NCBI GenBank assembly: GCA_016946835.1
Contig: JACVTC010000024.1
Location: 683,501 to 747,500, forward strand
DNA from: Neocallimastix lanati (nom. inval.)
Taxonomy: Eukaryota > Neocallimastigomycota > Neocallimastigomycetes > Neocallimastigales > Neocallimastigaceae
Reading direction: 5' to 3'
DNA length: 64,000 bases
The notes under the pieces were generated by a model, which worked only from the letters and a program-made list of their open reading frames with translations, was not told the DNA's origin and ran no database searches. Positions 12,831-26,670 of this stretch are shown here, piece by piece. The position numbers were made by a program, and so were the translations under genes. Positions within the stretch are counted from its first letter, which is position 1. Every line of letters begins with the position of its first letter.

Positions 12831-15224
12831 TTATTGTGAATTTAAGAAATTATTAATGGAATAATTATATAATGAATCATTAATAACACGCATTTGATTT
12901 GAATATCTTTCTAATTCTGTTATTCTATTTTGTAAACGTTCTATTTCATTTTCTGAAGCTTTCTTAACTCCAAGCGTTTTATCCGTTTGATTAGTCATAT
13001 CTTCTAATATGTTATTATCTATTATATATCAATCAATAAGAATTACTATTTATATTATATACTAATTAAATATGTATTATATATATAATATTTATATATC
13101 TTACATGATGTTTTATATTTATTTTCCAATTCATCCAATTCCTAATATATAAAATATTTTGTTTTAAATAATAAATATATAAATATATAAATATATAAAT
13201 ATATATTTATATAAAATAATTAAATAAAAAATTAATAAACAATTTTTATATTTTTTTAATGGTTTTGATTTAAGTAATTATTTTATTACATTAGAATATC
13301 CAATATATTGAGTTTCAATTTCTTGATTCATTCCTTCCATTTCATTTTCAACGAATCTTTTTAATGGTTTTATTAATGGTAATGGATATTTACTTTGATT
13401 ATCAAGTAAATCAATTGGTCTTAAAATTACTTGAACATTTGTTATTTTACCTTAATAATAGAATATATGTATATAATAATATGAAAATTATATAATAATA
13501 ATAATAATAATAGGAAAAAAAAAAAAGATATATAAATAATAATAATAATAGGAAAAAAAAAAAAAGATATATAAATATTTATATATAATTAATATTTAAT
13601 TGTAATTATGTATTCAAGTTATAAATTATATATTATATATTCACCTTTACAATGAGCGAATGATTTTAGCTGTTGTTGGCTTTCAGCATCCCAAATAATA
13701 ATTTTTTCATCATCTGATGCTGAGACCAATAAACTACCATCAAAGGAACAATCAAGACTATTAATAGCTTGAGTATGTCCTTTAAATACTTTAGCATCTT
13801 TATTGTTTGTTGAAAAATCAATTATACCTTCTGGATGAACATTAAGATCAACTTTAGTACCATATTGACTATTTTTAGATTTTGAATATAAATCAATACA
13901 ATATATTAAACCATCACCTCCACCAACATATATATTGGTTTCAGTTGGATTCATTGCAACTGCTCTAATATTAGTTGGTACAACAATTGTTGCTAAACAT
14001 TTACCATTTGATAAATCCCAAATCTTTTAATGAAAAAAAAAAAAAATTATATTTATATATATATTAAATTAGTTTTAAAATTAAATAAATAAAATAGATA
14101 ATATATATATATTACAAAGAAATAATGATTACTTACTTTACAAGAACGATCTAATGAAACAGTTACAACTCTTGAATAATTCATTAAACCTAAACCACAA
14201 ATTAAATCTGTAATTGGTAATGTATGTTCTGTCCAAGTATAATATGGTGTAATTGTATTTCTTGTTGGTTGATTATTTATTAAACTTTAAGAATTAAATT
14301 AATATTATTAGTTATAATAATATCCAAATTTTAATTTATAAATATTATTTATAAATAATAATAATAACACGCACTCATTTAATAACCAAACTTTTACAAT
14401 ACTATCTTCTGAACCAGTAATTAATGCTGCATCGTCTGATGTAATTTTCATAACATTAATTGCTTTATAATGGGCATCAATCATTTTGATTAATTTTCCT
14501 GTAGTAACCTTTTTTAAATATATATTTTAATAATATAGATATATATATTTCATTACATAAATATATGTATTAATTATAATTATAATTTATTTTATTATAT
14601 GATTTTTATCTAATTTTAAATATAATTCATTTTATTTCTATACATCCATAATCTTATTTTAAATAATAAATTTTTATAATTTATTATGTTACCTCCCAAA
14701 CATAAATTTTTCCATTTTCAGAACCACCAATGAAATAATTGTTATTATTTGTAATTATGACAGAACTTAATTTTTCAGGTACTGTAAATTTATATAATAA
14801 TTGATCCTTTTATATATATATATATATATTTTAAAATATTGTATATCCAAAAAATATTTAATAAATATTAAAAATTATAATTATTATTTTTATAATATAT
14901 AAAATTTGAATCTTTTATTTCTTCTTTTATATATAAGTACATGTATATATATAAATCCATTATTTTTATTTTTTTTAATATACATAAAAACAAAGAAATA
15001 GTAAATACCTTTCTAAATGACCAAACGTTGATTTGAGGACGATCATTTTGAGCACTATAAATGTAAGCTTTTCTTGCTGGTTGATATAAAGGAGATAAAA
15101 GAGCTAAAGCATGGGTATCTGTTTTATTTCCCTTAAAAGTTGTTAATAATGTTCCTGAACGAATATCCCAAATATAAATAAATGCATCATTAGATGATGT
15201 AGCTACAACAACTTCAGATATCAT
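12831..15224 (-). CDS. IPI3: Ipi3/WDR18-like WD40 protein (pre-rRNA processing, Rix1 complex)
   Basis: Eight exons join in frame: 15224-15009, 14806-14693, 14508-14375, 14284-14137, 14023-13645, 13450-13290, 13141-13105 and 13018-12831, giving 458 aa. WD40 blades run through about residue 330. Diagnostic WDR18/Ipi3 stretches include a blade ending GGSENGKIYVWEVTTGKL, then DAHYKAINVM, HTLPITDLICGLGLM, VTVSLDRSCKIWDL and FKGHTQAINSLDCSFDG. The C-terminal 60 residues (KASENEIERLQNRITELE) form a coiled coil, as in the family. Known members sit in the nucleolar Rix1/PELP1 complex that helps mature the 60S subunit and process ITS2. The length agrees with human WDR18 (about 430 aa) and yeast Ipi3 (about 555 aa). 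Exon 1 has the blade motif DAFIYIWDIRSG. The family call is from recognition, without alignment. Confidence 0.85.
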
Positions 15225-16368
15225 TTTTAAATGTTATAATAAATATTTTTATAAAATGAAGTTTAAAATTTTAAGTTCAATTTATATTATTAAAAATTTA
15301 ATTACAACAGATTTCAAATGTAATTCAATTTAACTTAACAAATATATTTCAATTATTTTATACAAAATATATTGTATAATATAATATAATATAATTTTTT
15401 TTTTTTTTTAAAAAAAAATAAAAAAAAAAAATAATTAAATATGTAATATATTATTAATAGTTATTTTGTTATTTCAAAATATATTATTATTATATTTTAA
15501 ATGTTAAAATCTTTATTTTTTACCAATCATGCTATTTAATAATATGTGAAAGAAAAATAATGTATAAATAATAGTAATGTAAATAAGTTAATAAATAAAT
15601 TAATAAATAAATAAATTAATAAGTCAATAAATAAATAAATAATTTAATAAAATAATTAATTAATAAATAAATCAATAAATAAATTAATAAATAAATAAAT
15701 TAATAAATAAATAAATTAATAAGTCAATAAATAAATAAATAAGTTAATAAAATAATTAATTAATAAATAAATCAATAAATAAATTAATAAATTAATAAAT
15801 TAATAAGTCAATAAATAAATAAATAAGTTAATAAAATAATTAATTAATAAATAAAAGTCAATAAATAAATAAATAAATTAATAAATTGTTATCTTTTTTT
15901 TTTTTATTATTTGATTTTTATATAATTTAATTTAAATTTTACGAGGAATTAAAAAAAATTATTTTTGTGTTAATTAATGATCTAATAAAAGAATTAAATA
16001 TATTAATATTTTAATATATGATAATTGTATAATTTAGATATAGATCAATTTATTAAAAATTGATCATCTTTAAAAAAGTAAAATTTATTTTAAAATAAAT
16101 ACAAAAATTTTAGGTTTTTTTTTTTATTATTTTATTTTTTATTTTATTTTATTTTTTTTTATTTTATTTTATTTTTTTTTATTTTATTTTATTTTTTTTT
16201 TTTTTTATTTTATTTTGTTTTTTCATTTTTTTTTTTCTCCCAAAAAATACAATTAATAAAATATAAATATATAGAATAAATAAAATTAAATATAATTAAA
16301 AATCATTATAAATTTAAGTATATAAATCTTGAAATTTAATATTTTATTAAATACAATATAGCTAAAAT
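15225..16368. other. Intergenic between divergent Ipi3 and P-protein genes
   Basis: This is the shared upstream region of two divergently transcribed genes, 1.1 kb long. It holds the ATAA-type tandem array listed at 15590-15885, then T-rich runs at 16105-16215. No distinct promoter motif can be separated from the background. Confidence 0.6.
15590..15885. repeat. Tandem array, about 100-bp unit built from AATAAATTAATAA
   Basis: The words AATAAGTCAATAAATAAATA and GTTAATAAAATAATTAATTA recur about three times in the same order and form a higher-order repeat. It lies wholly in the divergent spacer. Confidence 0.7.
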
Positions 16369-17755
16369 ATGCCAAATCAAATTGATGATTTAAGAGAACA
16401 AATTGATAATTTAGATACTTCCATTGTATCTTTATTAAATGGTAATTTTTAAATATTTAATAATATGCAAATAAATGATAAATAAAATAAAAATTCCTAT
16501 AATATATGTATATTTAATTAAATGGTATAATATTTCTTTTTCAGAAACAAACAAACAAAAAAAAAGCCCACAATATTTTTACTAAAAATATTATAATATA
16601 GATGAAACATAATCTTTTGCATTTTTTTTTTTTTTTTTTTATTTTAATATAAATAATATTAACATTTTTTTTCAAAAATATTGATAATCATATATATTAT
16701 ATATATTATTATGTTAAATCTATTTTTTTCATTTTTAATTTAATATAACTATTATTTGCATTCAATTTATTTTATTATTATTTTTTATATTTCTTTATTT
16801 ATTTTAAATATATATATCCAATTCTTATTTCAATTAATAATATTAGTATTATTAATATTAACAATTAATATAAAAATAACATCAATCTTTTCCTCTATTA
16901 ATAATATATATATGTATATATTTTGTTCATTATAAAAAATATATATTTATATTTTAATTCTAAAGAGCGTGCATTATTAACCCTTGATATTGACAATGTT
17001 AAGAAGGAATTAGCAAAGTATATTTCAAGTTTTTTTTTTTTTTTTTTTTTGTACTCAAAAAATAAAATAACAATAATAACTTAATATTAATCAAATAACT
17101 TTACCAAATTTTTTAATCAATTTTTAAAAATTAATAATTTAATTATAGTGAAGAAATGAAAATTAATGAACCACATGATCCAGCAAGAGATTTAGAAGTT
17201 TATGACCAAGTAAATATTTATTAAAATTATTTTAAATATTTCAAATTATTATTTGAAATGGAGTTTTATAAAATAAATTTAAAAATGTTATATTAATTAT
17301 TGTATACCCGATATATATATCAATATGTTAATAACCTAAAATAAATATTTTGGTTTATGATATATTAATATTAATGTTTTTTTTAGTTTTTTGGTTTTAT
17401 ATATATATATATATATTTTTTTATTTTTTAAAAAAATTTTTTTTAAATACATTAACTATTATCAAACCAATTAAAGATTAAATATATTTATATCATTAAC
17501 TTATTATTTTGTTATTCTAATTTATAAAAAATTATACATATTAATAATTTTATTTCATGTGCTCATTTATTAATTGTAAAATTAAGGTACAAAAAATGAA
17601 TAAAGGACCATTACCAAATGATACTTTAGTTAATATTTTTAGAGAAATTATGTCAGCCTCTTTATCATTGAATAAAGAAGTTAAAATTAGTTTCTTGGGA
17701 CCAAGAGGAACTTATAGTCACCAAGTATATAATTAAATAATTTTCTAATTTATTA

Positions 17756-17794
<39 letters not shown>

Positions 17795-18931
17795 TATTTT
17801 TAATTAATTATATTAAAAATGAATTAAATTTAATTAAATTAAATAGGCTGCTGTTAGTCGTTTTGGAGATAGTGTTCTCTATTCTAATCAAAGAACAATA
17901 GCTGGTTAGTATTACAATATATATATATATTTCCTTCCAAATAAAAAAAGATGAGAATTTTATAAATTTAAATCTTTTTAAAATAAATTTTAATAACATT
18001 TATAAATTTATTTTAATTTTATTTATAGATGTATTTAGATCGATTGAAAAGAAACAAGCTACTTATGGTGTTGTACCATTTGAAAATTCAACTCATGGAA
18101 CTGTAACCCAAACTATTGATGAATTAATTAAAACTCCAGTTAAAGTTAGAGCTGATCTATATCTTCCTGTAAATTTTATTATTATTATTATTATTATTTA
18201 ATTTTAATTTTATTATTATTATTATTATTATTATTATCATTTTATCATTATTTAATTTTAATTTTAATTTATATGATTAATTGAAGAAAAAAAAAATGTA
18301 AGCAAGTATAATATTAATTATTTTATTTTATATATAAAATTCAATTAATTCATATTAAATTAGATTCATCACCAATTCTTATCAAAATCTTCGGATTTAT
18401 CTGAAATTACAAAAATTTACAGTCATCCGGAAGTAAATATTTTTTTTTTCGATTTTTTTTTTTTTTTTATTTTTATTTTGAATTTTGAATTTATTTAAAT
18501 TAAATAATTTAATATTAATATTTCAAATAAATATATTATTTATTAATTTCAATATATAAACCTTAAAAGGCTATCGGTCAATGTTCTAAATGGTTAAACT
18601 CAAAAATGAGAAATATTCAAAGAATTCCAGTATCTTCTACTAGTCATGCAGCTGAACTTGCATCCAAAGAATTAGGAGCTGGTGCTATTTGTAGTTTGGT
18701 TTGTGCTGATATATATGGTTTAAAGGTTTTAGATAGAGATATTGAAGATATTCAAGGTAAGAAATTGTTACCTACATATATATATTATATATATTATAAA
18801 AGCATTAATATACAAAAATAATATAAATATTATGTATATGTTAAATATTACATAAATAATAATATAGTTTTAATCAATATAATCCATTTAATTTAATTTA
18901 ATTTAATTTTTATTTTTATTTTTATATTTTG

Positions 18932-18968
<37 letters not shown>

Positions 18969-19008
18969 TTTGTTTTTGTTTTTATTTTTATTTTTGTTAT
19001 TGTTTTTA

Positions 19009-19053
<45 letters not shown>

Positions 19054-19372
19054 TAATACCACAAGATTCTTTGTTATTGGTCAATCTTATGAAGGACCAT
19101 CTGGTCATGATAAAACTGTTTTCTCATTCACGGTTGATCATCGTCAACCAGGTGCATTATGTAATACCCTTGCTGTATTTAAACAACATAATATTAATAT
19201 AACAAAAATTGATTCAAGACCATCTCATCAACATCATTGGCATTATATTTTCATTTTAGAAGTAGAAGGTCATATTGAAGATGAACCCTTAAAGAAAGCC
19301 TTTGCAGAATTAAATGATTATTGTATTGATATTAATATTATTGGTTCTTATCCAAGATCTGAAGAAATCTAA
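16369..19372 (+). CDS. pheA: Bifunctional chorismate mutase/prephenate dehydratase (P-protein)
   Basis: Nine exons join in frame: 16369-16441, 16966-17017, 17149-17209, 17587-17724, 17847-17904, 18029-18168, 18364-18432, 18570-18756 and 19053-19372, giving 365 aa. Residues 1-85 form an AroQ-type chorismate mutase: LREQIDNLD, R26, K37 and DPARD (D52, R55) match E. coli R11, R28, K39, D48 and R51; E. coli E52 is replaced by D56. The linker NKGPLPNDTLVNIFREIMSA is characteristic of bacterial P-proteins. The prephenate dehydratase domain (FLGPRGTYSHQAA, VVPFENSTHGTVTQT, TTRF at 262-265) is followed by an ACT domain with GALCNTLAVF and DSRP (usually ESRP), which binds phenylalanine for feedback control. 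Together they take chorismate to phenylpyruvate. To my knowledge fungal dehydratases (Pha2) lack the mutase domain, so bacterial origin by transfer followed by intron gain is likely. Confidence 0.93.
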
Positions 19373-19658
19373 ATTAAATTAAAAAATAATAATTAATAAT
19401 AACCAAACATAAAATAACCAAATAACCAAACATAAAATATAAAATAAGATATATAATAAGTACAAAACAATATATATATATATATAAAGAAAAAAAAATT
19501 AAAGAAAGCATCAAATGATGCATATATTTATATATTAATAATAAGAAAAAATATATATATATTATTGAATTATTCTTTTTTCATTTTTTCATTTTTTTTT
19601 TTTTTTTTTATATTTTTATTATTATTGCTATTATTTACTATTATTTATTTTTTTTCAT

Positions 19659-19705
<47 letters not shown>

Positions 19706-20102
19706 ATTATTTTATATATAATTATATTTAAATATATAATGATAATTAAAATAATACAATATAGAAATAACTTAGATATAAATAATATATAAATTAATAT
19801 AAATATTAAATTTTATATATAAAAAAAAATGTTATTTTATAATACTCTTTTTTTTTAAAAAAAAAAAAAAATTATTTAAAATATTTAAAATATTTAATTT
19901 ATTTTTTTATTATTACTAATCCAATATAATCCTTTATTAATACATGTTTATATATAATGAATTTAAATTTTTTTTTATAATATCTATTCTTAAGCTCTTA
20001 AATAAATAATAAAATATATAATTGTTTTTACTACTATTATTATTTTTTTTTTTTTAATAAATATTTATTATTATTTAATCATTCATATACCTATAAAATA
20101 TT

Positions 20103-20148
<46 letters not shown>

Positions 20149-23100
20149 AAAATATTCAAAAAAAATAAAAAAATAAAAAAATAAAAAAATAATAAAAACA
20201 CCAAAAAAAAAAAAAAAAAAAAACACCAAAAAAAAAAAAAAAAAAAAAAAAAAAATTATTTTTATTATTATACAAGCAAAATGTAATTTTTTAAGATAAT
20301 AATAATTTATTTATTTATTTATTTTTATTTTTATTTTTTTTTGGGGGGATCGTTCATTTCGCAATCGTTTATTTCTCATTCATGCATTTCACAACATGGC
20401 TTATAAAATTTTAAAATAAAGCCATACATTATTATGATACTCTATACAATCATAAAATAAATATATAAATAATTATTATTTTAAAAAATTATAATATATT
20501 CAATTAAAAAAGAATTATAAAAAATTATTTTTACAGTAAGAATATTTATTATTTATTTAATTATTATTTATTTAATTATTAAAAAACAAGCCTCATACGA
20601 AAATACCCCACATTGCGAAATGTACGATTACGAAACACACTAGTTTCTTTTTTTTTTTTCATCATATTCTTGTCTTCTTGAAAAAGTAGATTCATTTTAC
20701 AATTCTTTCTATATATTAGGAAAATATTATTAACATTTAGATTAACAATTTATAACTTTTTTTTTATTGATTCTTTTGATTGAATAAGCTAGGAAAAATT
20801 CATTATCTTTAATAAAGAATATAATATTTCATGATTCCAACCTTTAATATTGATATTAATTTTTTTTTTTTTTTTTTTTATTATTATTATTAATATCATT
20901 AATAATAAAAAATATTATAAGTTTTTTTTTTGTTGTTGTTGAAATAAAATTTTATATTGTATTGTAAATTTACTTTTAGATGAATAATTTAAAATCCTTC
21001 ATTAATAATTTATTATAATAAATTATATTTAATTAAATTTTCCATTTGATCATACTATATTCAAAAGTATCTTTAATTAAAAGTATATAGTTTTTAGATG
21101 ACTCAAGAAGAAATAATTAAAAGTAGCAATAAGATAATTCAAAGAAAATGATAATAATAAATAACAATAATATTTTAATTAATGAATATATATTTTTTTA
21201 GTTAATATAAATAATAAATTTATAATAAATGTGAATTTTTACAATTAATAAAAATAACTTCATTATAATAATTAATATATGCCCAAAAAATTAAATCTAA
21301 TAAATTAAAATCTATTAATATTAAGGTCAATAAGATTTAAAATTAAAATTCATTATTATAAGTTATGGCACTATAGAACAAAATTAGTAAAAAATTAACA
21401 GTAATAATAATAAACCTTTTATAATAATAAAAAAAAATCAAATTGAGGGAGACAGAATACTTTTACATTTATTATAATAAATATAAATAATAAAATAAAT
21501 TATAAAATAAATATCAAATATATGTATTTTAATATATATTTGATATGTTTAAATACATAAATAAATAAATAAATAAATAATGTGATTTTTATTTAAAAAA
21601 TTAATATAAATTTTATTAAAAAATATGTTTATAATATATTTATTATAAAAGGTAACTACATATATTTATGAGTATTAAATATAAAGTATATGACAAGGAC
21701 TTGATAATTAATCACGTAAACCTAAACTCTCCACATTACAGTTTTTTTATCTTATAATATTATTTAATGCTCTTTAGTATAACAATGATAAAAAAAAAAA
21801 AAAAAAAAATCTTATAGTGTATATCAATTTAATTATCTTTAGAAAATAGGATTCCGATACATATCATATTCCATAATTATTTTCAAAAGTTCCCTTTTCT
21901 TCATTGTATTATCATGACATATCATTAAGTTTAGTCTTTAAAGTCATTTCTTAATTTTAAGTAAATTATCATTTAATGTATTTTTTAAAAATATTATATA
22001 AATTTCTATATTTCAAATGAATTTTTCTTAATAATCTTTTAATAGATTTAATAGATATAATACTGAATAATTAAGAAATATATCTAATTACTGGTGAATA
22101 GGAAAAAAAAATAAATTATATTCATAATATTTAAATGAATGAAATTAATCAAGAAAACTTTATGTAATACAGACCAATAAAATCAACTTTAGAAAATAGT
22201 TTTTACCAAACTAATTTTATTTACATTTAAAATCTGTTGTCTTCCATACATTCTAAATTAATATTTGTTATACATATAGCCAATAACAATTAATATTATT
22301 TTGTATACATTTTTTTTTTTTTTTTTTTTTTTCTATTTAAATTAATAGTTATTGTAGTATAATATATTTAAATATATTATTTCATAGAAAAAAAATATAT
22401 ATTGTTAATACTTTTTTTTTTTTTATTTTTATTATTATTTTTTTATGTAGTTATGCAATTAGTTATATAATTACTTTATTTTTTATTAACATTCAATTAT
22501 TAGTATTGTCTTATATATATTTTTTATAGTAATTAAATTTATCTATAAGTTTATTTATTTATAATACTATTAATTATAAATGTTAGTATAAAAAAATAAA
22601 AACTATAACTATTTTGATGATAAATACTTATTTTTATTATTATATCTATTTACATTTACAGAGGCAATTATTGAGAACCATTATCTTTATTTATTTATTC
22701 ATTTATTAATTATTATTTTGTATAGACATTTTTTTATTAGTTAAAATATTTATTTTAAAATATATATATTTTTTCATTTCTTATATATATATAATTTATT
22801 TAAAATTTAGGGGATAATCATATCCAATAGAATTATTTTTTTCTCGTATATTTTTTTTTTTAAGCTTTAATTATTACTATATATGGTTATATACTTTATA
22901 TATTGAAATAAATATAATTAATATTAAACCAAATTTTTTATATCAATAAAAACACTAACAAAAAATATACGGATAAAATATTTTATAATAAATTAAATAG
23001 AATTAATTAGAATTATTAAATATACTAAATTTTAATATTAAATTCTAATGTATAATTTTTTTTTTCTTTTTTTTAAAGGTTTAAATGCACTACATTGATT

Positions 23101-23678
23101 AAATACTTTAAAATATAAAAATAATAGCAATAAAGTAAAAGATAATCTACTAGACAAAGTGTAAAATCTATAATATGAAAATTTTGATATAAATTACAAA
23201 ATATGTTGTTATAAACTTTTTATAAAAGGAAACATTATTAAAAGATAAAAACAAAGTATAAATACTTTTTATTTAATTATTTTTTTTAATATATGCTTTA
23301 TTAAATTATATGTTTTATTTATTTATTTATTTATTTTTTTTTTAATTATTTGCTTCTATTTTTGAAAATTCTTCTTAAATATTTAATCATATTTTATATA
23401 AATTATTTTATGAAAATGAGTATTATTATTAATTATATAATTATATATTTTAAATAAATTATTTTATAACTTTTTTTCTTAATTAAATTATTTAAATTAT
23501 TATTATGAAATTTTAAAAGATAAATTTATTATCTTATATGTTATTATTAATCATTTTAATAGTAATTTATTTTTTTTTTTTTTTTTTTTTTGATTTTTGC
23601 TAAATAAAAATATTAAAGAAAAAATTATTTATTTTATTATAAATAATTTTTTTTCCCTTGATGCATTTGATAATTTAT
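19373..23678. other. Intergenic, AT-rich
   Basis: This spacer lies between the convergent P-protein and PdxS genes. It holds A-rich runs at 19660-20260 and a MITE copy at 20384-20622. The remainder (20700-23678) is AT-rich, broken by stops in all frames, and shows no protein, tRNA or repeat that I can recognise. Confidence 0.6.
20384..20622 (-). mobile_element. MITE copy 2 (inverted, shortened)
   Basis: The ends read GCATTTCACAACATGGCTTA and CATTGCGAAATG. The interior matches the reverse complement of the copies at 1283-1580 and 30442-30811: AAGCCATACA, TACAATCATAAAATAAATAT, a TAATATATTCAATTAAAAAA block and GAATATTTATTATTTATTTA. It is missing about 60-130 bp compared with those copies. The outside flanks contain ATTTCGCAATCG, similar to the terminal motif. 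Confidence 0.55.
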
Positions 23679-25043
23679 TTACCAACCACGTTGAGCAAGA
23701 GTTTCTGATTCTGGTAAACTATCACAGTTGATACCAACCATAGCTGGACCAAGATCTTCACTAACTTCAGCTAAAATCTTTGGATCATTGTAATGGGTAA
23801 CAGCTTGAACAATAGCTCTAGCACGCTTAGCTGGATTACCACTCTTAAAGATACCAGAACCTACAAAAACACCATCCATACCTAATTGCATCATTAAAGC
23901 AGCATCAGCTGGAGTAGCAACACCACCGGCAGCAAAGTTAACAACTGGAAGTCTACCATATTGAGCAGTTTGCTTAAGAAGGTGGTATGGAGCACCAATT
24001 TCCTTAGCATAGGCATATAATTCTTCTTCAGTCATACTTTGAGCCTTACGGATATCAGACATAAGAGTACGGGCATGACGAACAGCTTCAATAACATCAC
24101 CAGTACCAGCTTCACCTTTAGTTCTTATCATAGCAGCACCTTCATTAATTCTTCTTAAAGCTTCACCAAGGTTTCTACAACCACATACATATGGTACTTT
24201 GAATTGACGCTTGTCAACATGATTCTTGTCATCAGCTGGAGTAAGTACTTCACTTTCATCAATGTAATCAATACCAATAGCTTCTAAAATCTATATTAAA
24301 AATAATTATTAATATTACTATAATAATATTTATGTATTTTATTTTATTATTGTGTAAATATTTATATTTATATCTAATAAAAAAAATTATTTTTTTTATT
24401 ATACATACTTGAGCTTCAACAAAGTGACCAATTCTACATTTAGCCATAACTGGAATAGTAACAGCTTCCTTAATAGCCTTAATAATCTTTGGGTCTGACA
24501 TACGAGCAACACCACCGTCCTTTCTGATATCAGCTGGGACTCTTTCTAAAGCCATAACAGCACAAGCACCGGCTTCTTCAGCAATTCTGGCTTGTTCTGG
24601 ATTTACAACATCCATAATAACACCACCCTTTTTTATATATTTTTTTTTTTTAAATACCATAAATAAATTTTTCATTTATTTTTTTTTATAATTAAAATAT
24701 TTATTAATATTTTATTAATCTCATTTGTTTTAGGAAGTTAAGTTATTTTATTTATATTTATGTCTATTTTTTATTTTTTATTTTTTATCTTTTTATTTTT
24801 ATCTTTTTTTTATTTTTTTTTTATTTTTTTTAATTTCGTTTTATTTCTATTTTTATGTATTTTTATTAATCATTTTTCTTTTAAAATGAAAAAATGTATA
24901 ATTATTTAATAACACTATACCTTTAAATTTTGAGCAAGACCAGCTTTAAGTTGGAATGCAGCAGCATATTCTTCTTCAGTTTTGTATGCTGGTTCTGGTC
25001 TTCTTTGGACACTAATTAAGTTAGCTGGGGTTTGGAAAGACAT
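23679..25043 (-). CDS. SNZ1: Pyridoxal 5'-phosphate synthase, PdxS/SNZ subunit
   Basis: Three exons join in phase 0: 25043-24921, 24627-24409 and 24290-23679, giving 317 aa, close to the 290-320 aa usual for PdxS/PDX1/SNZ. The enzyme condenses ribose 5-phosphate, glyceraldehyde 3-phosphate and ammonia from a PdxT/SNO glutaminase to form [23 protein letters not shown] holds the Asp (D47) equivalent to B. subtilis D24. K104 in MAKCRIGH and K172 in RTKGEAGTG correspond to the two Schiff-base lysines (K81, K149). The core is near-canonical, for example [20 protein letters not shown] and [18 protein letters not shown]. Coding sequence here is less AT-biased, with many C-ending and G-ending codons, which suggests high expression. 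No SNO/PdxT partner lies in the window. Confidence 0.97.
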
Positions 25044-25101
25044 TTTATTATTATTGTTATTGCTATTAAAATATTATTATATAAGTTAATTTGAATTATA
25101 G

Positions 25102-25136
<35 letters not shown>

Positions 25137-26009
25137 TGAATTTTAGTATTTTATATATGTATTAGAAATTATTTTAAACCTATTAAATTGATCTATTTTA
25201 AATTAGAATATATTGATTAAAAATTATATTTAAATCAAAAATTAAATATAATACTTTTAATATACACATTATATTATACGCTATAAATTAGAAGAATGTA
25301 AAGAAAATAACTTAATGTATTGTATATATTGTGACTTTTGATATTTATATTGTAATAACTTTATATTATTTTAATTATTTATATTATTTGTACTTTTTTT
25401 TTTTAAAAAAAATATATATATAAATAAATATAAAAATAAATAAATAAAAAAGAGAAAATTATTAATTACTAATAAGGTTAGTAAATTTAAATAATATGCA
25501 TTTAAAATTTTTATATAATTGATTGACAGTTTAATCTATTTAATTTTTTTTAAATATTCCAATATATTCATATGAAGTTTATAATTGAATTAATTTAATT
25601 AATATATAAAATAAAAGTATAAAATATAAAAAAAAAAATTATATATAATATATATAATATATAAAAAATATATATTTATTATTTATCCATTTATTTATAA
25701 ATAATATATTACTTTATACTAAATAATTTATAAAATAAATACTTGATTGGCATGAGAATGTATATTCCATCATTTGATCTTATTGAGGAAAAATAAACTA
25801 AAGAAGTATTAATATTTAGTATTCATAAATATATAAAATTTGGTTATATATATATAATAATATATTGGCATTATCAGTTTTATTAATTTTGAAAATATTG
25901 ATAATATAAATAAGAGAATATATGTTAAGTGTTTTATATATATTTTAAAGTTTTATAATTAATTATTCAACTTTTATTTTAAGGTTAATTTATATATGTA
26001 TAACTATGC

Positions 26010-26670
26010 TCAATTATGGTTAATTTAAATCCATATTAATAATTTTATATTTTTTTATATCCGAAAAAATAATATATATTTATAATTAGTTAATTATAAA
26101 CAAATAAATAAATAAACATTCAAATAAATAAATAAATAATATTTTAATAATAATTATAATAGTAATTTATTTATAAAATTATATCTCAAAAATTTTAATG
26201 ATAAATATACATTATTATAATTCTGTACTATTAAAATCTTGATGACTTTTTTTTTAATCATTAAATATTTGTTTTAAAATAATAAAATATTATTTTATTA
26301 TAAATATATAATAATAATAATAATTTTTATTTACTTGAATTCATTAATAAATCTATTTTAATTTATTTCAAAAAAAAAAAAAAAATAAAATAAAATAAAA
26401 TAAAATGTTTATATGTACATATAAATATACATAATTATAATAAATTTAAAGGCGTATTATTTAATAAATAAACATAAACAGATAAATATTAATAAAATAC
26501 AAGTTATTATCATAAGTAAGAACAAATAGTTGAAAACTAGTAATATATAATAAATGTTTGCTTATCGTTGAATGGTCAATTTTGATCTATTAATAATCTT
26601 ATATTTTTTTATATCCGAGATAGCATGTAGGATCATAATTAGTTAATAAAATCAAAATTTAAAATTTAGA
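26010..26670 (+). repeat. Direct repeat of about 90 bp, two diverged copies
   Basis: The blocks at about 26017-26110 and 26570-26660 share AATGGTCAATTT-like starts, TATTAATAATNTTATATTTT, TTTTTATATCCGA and TAATTAGTTAAT. They are in the same orientation, about 560 bp apart. The blocks are probably remnants of one small element; no coding is seen. Confidence 0.5.

Noticed and set aside
14868-15008. C-terminal extension of the first Ipi3 exon
   Set aside because: It is read-through into intron 1; splicing at 15009/14806 continues the WD40 fold in frame.
15590-15885. CRISPR-like array
   Set aside because: Repeats are continuous and without unique spacers, in a eukaryotic spacer; it is a tandem array.
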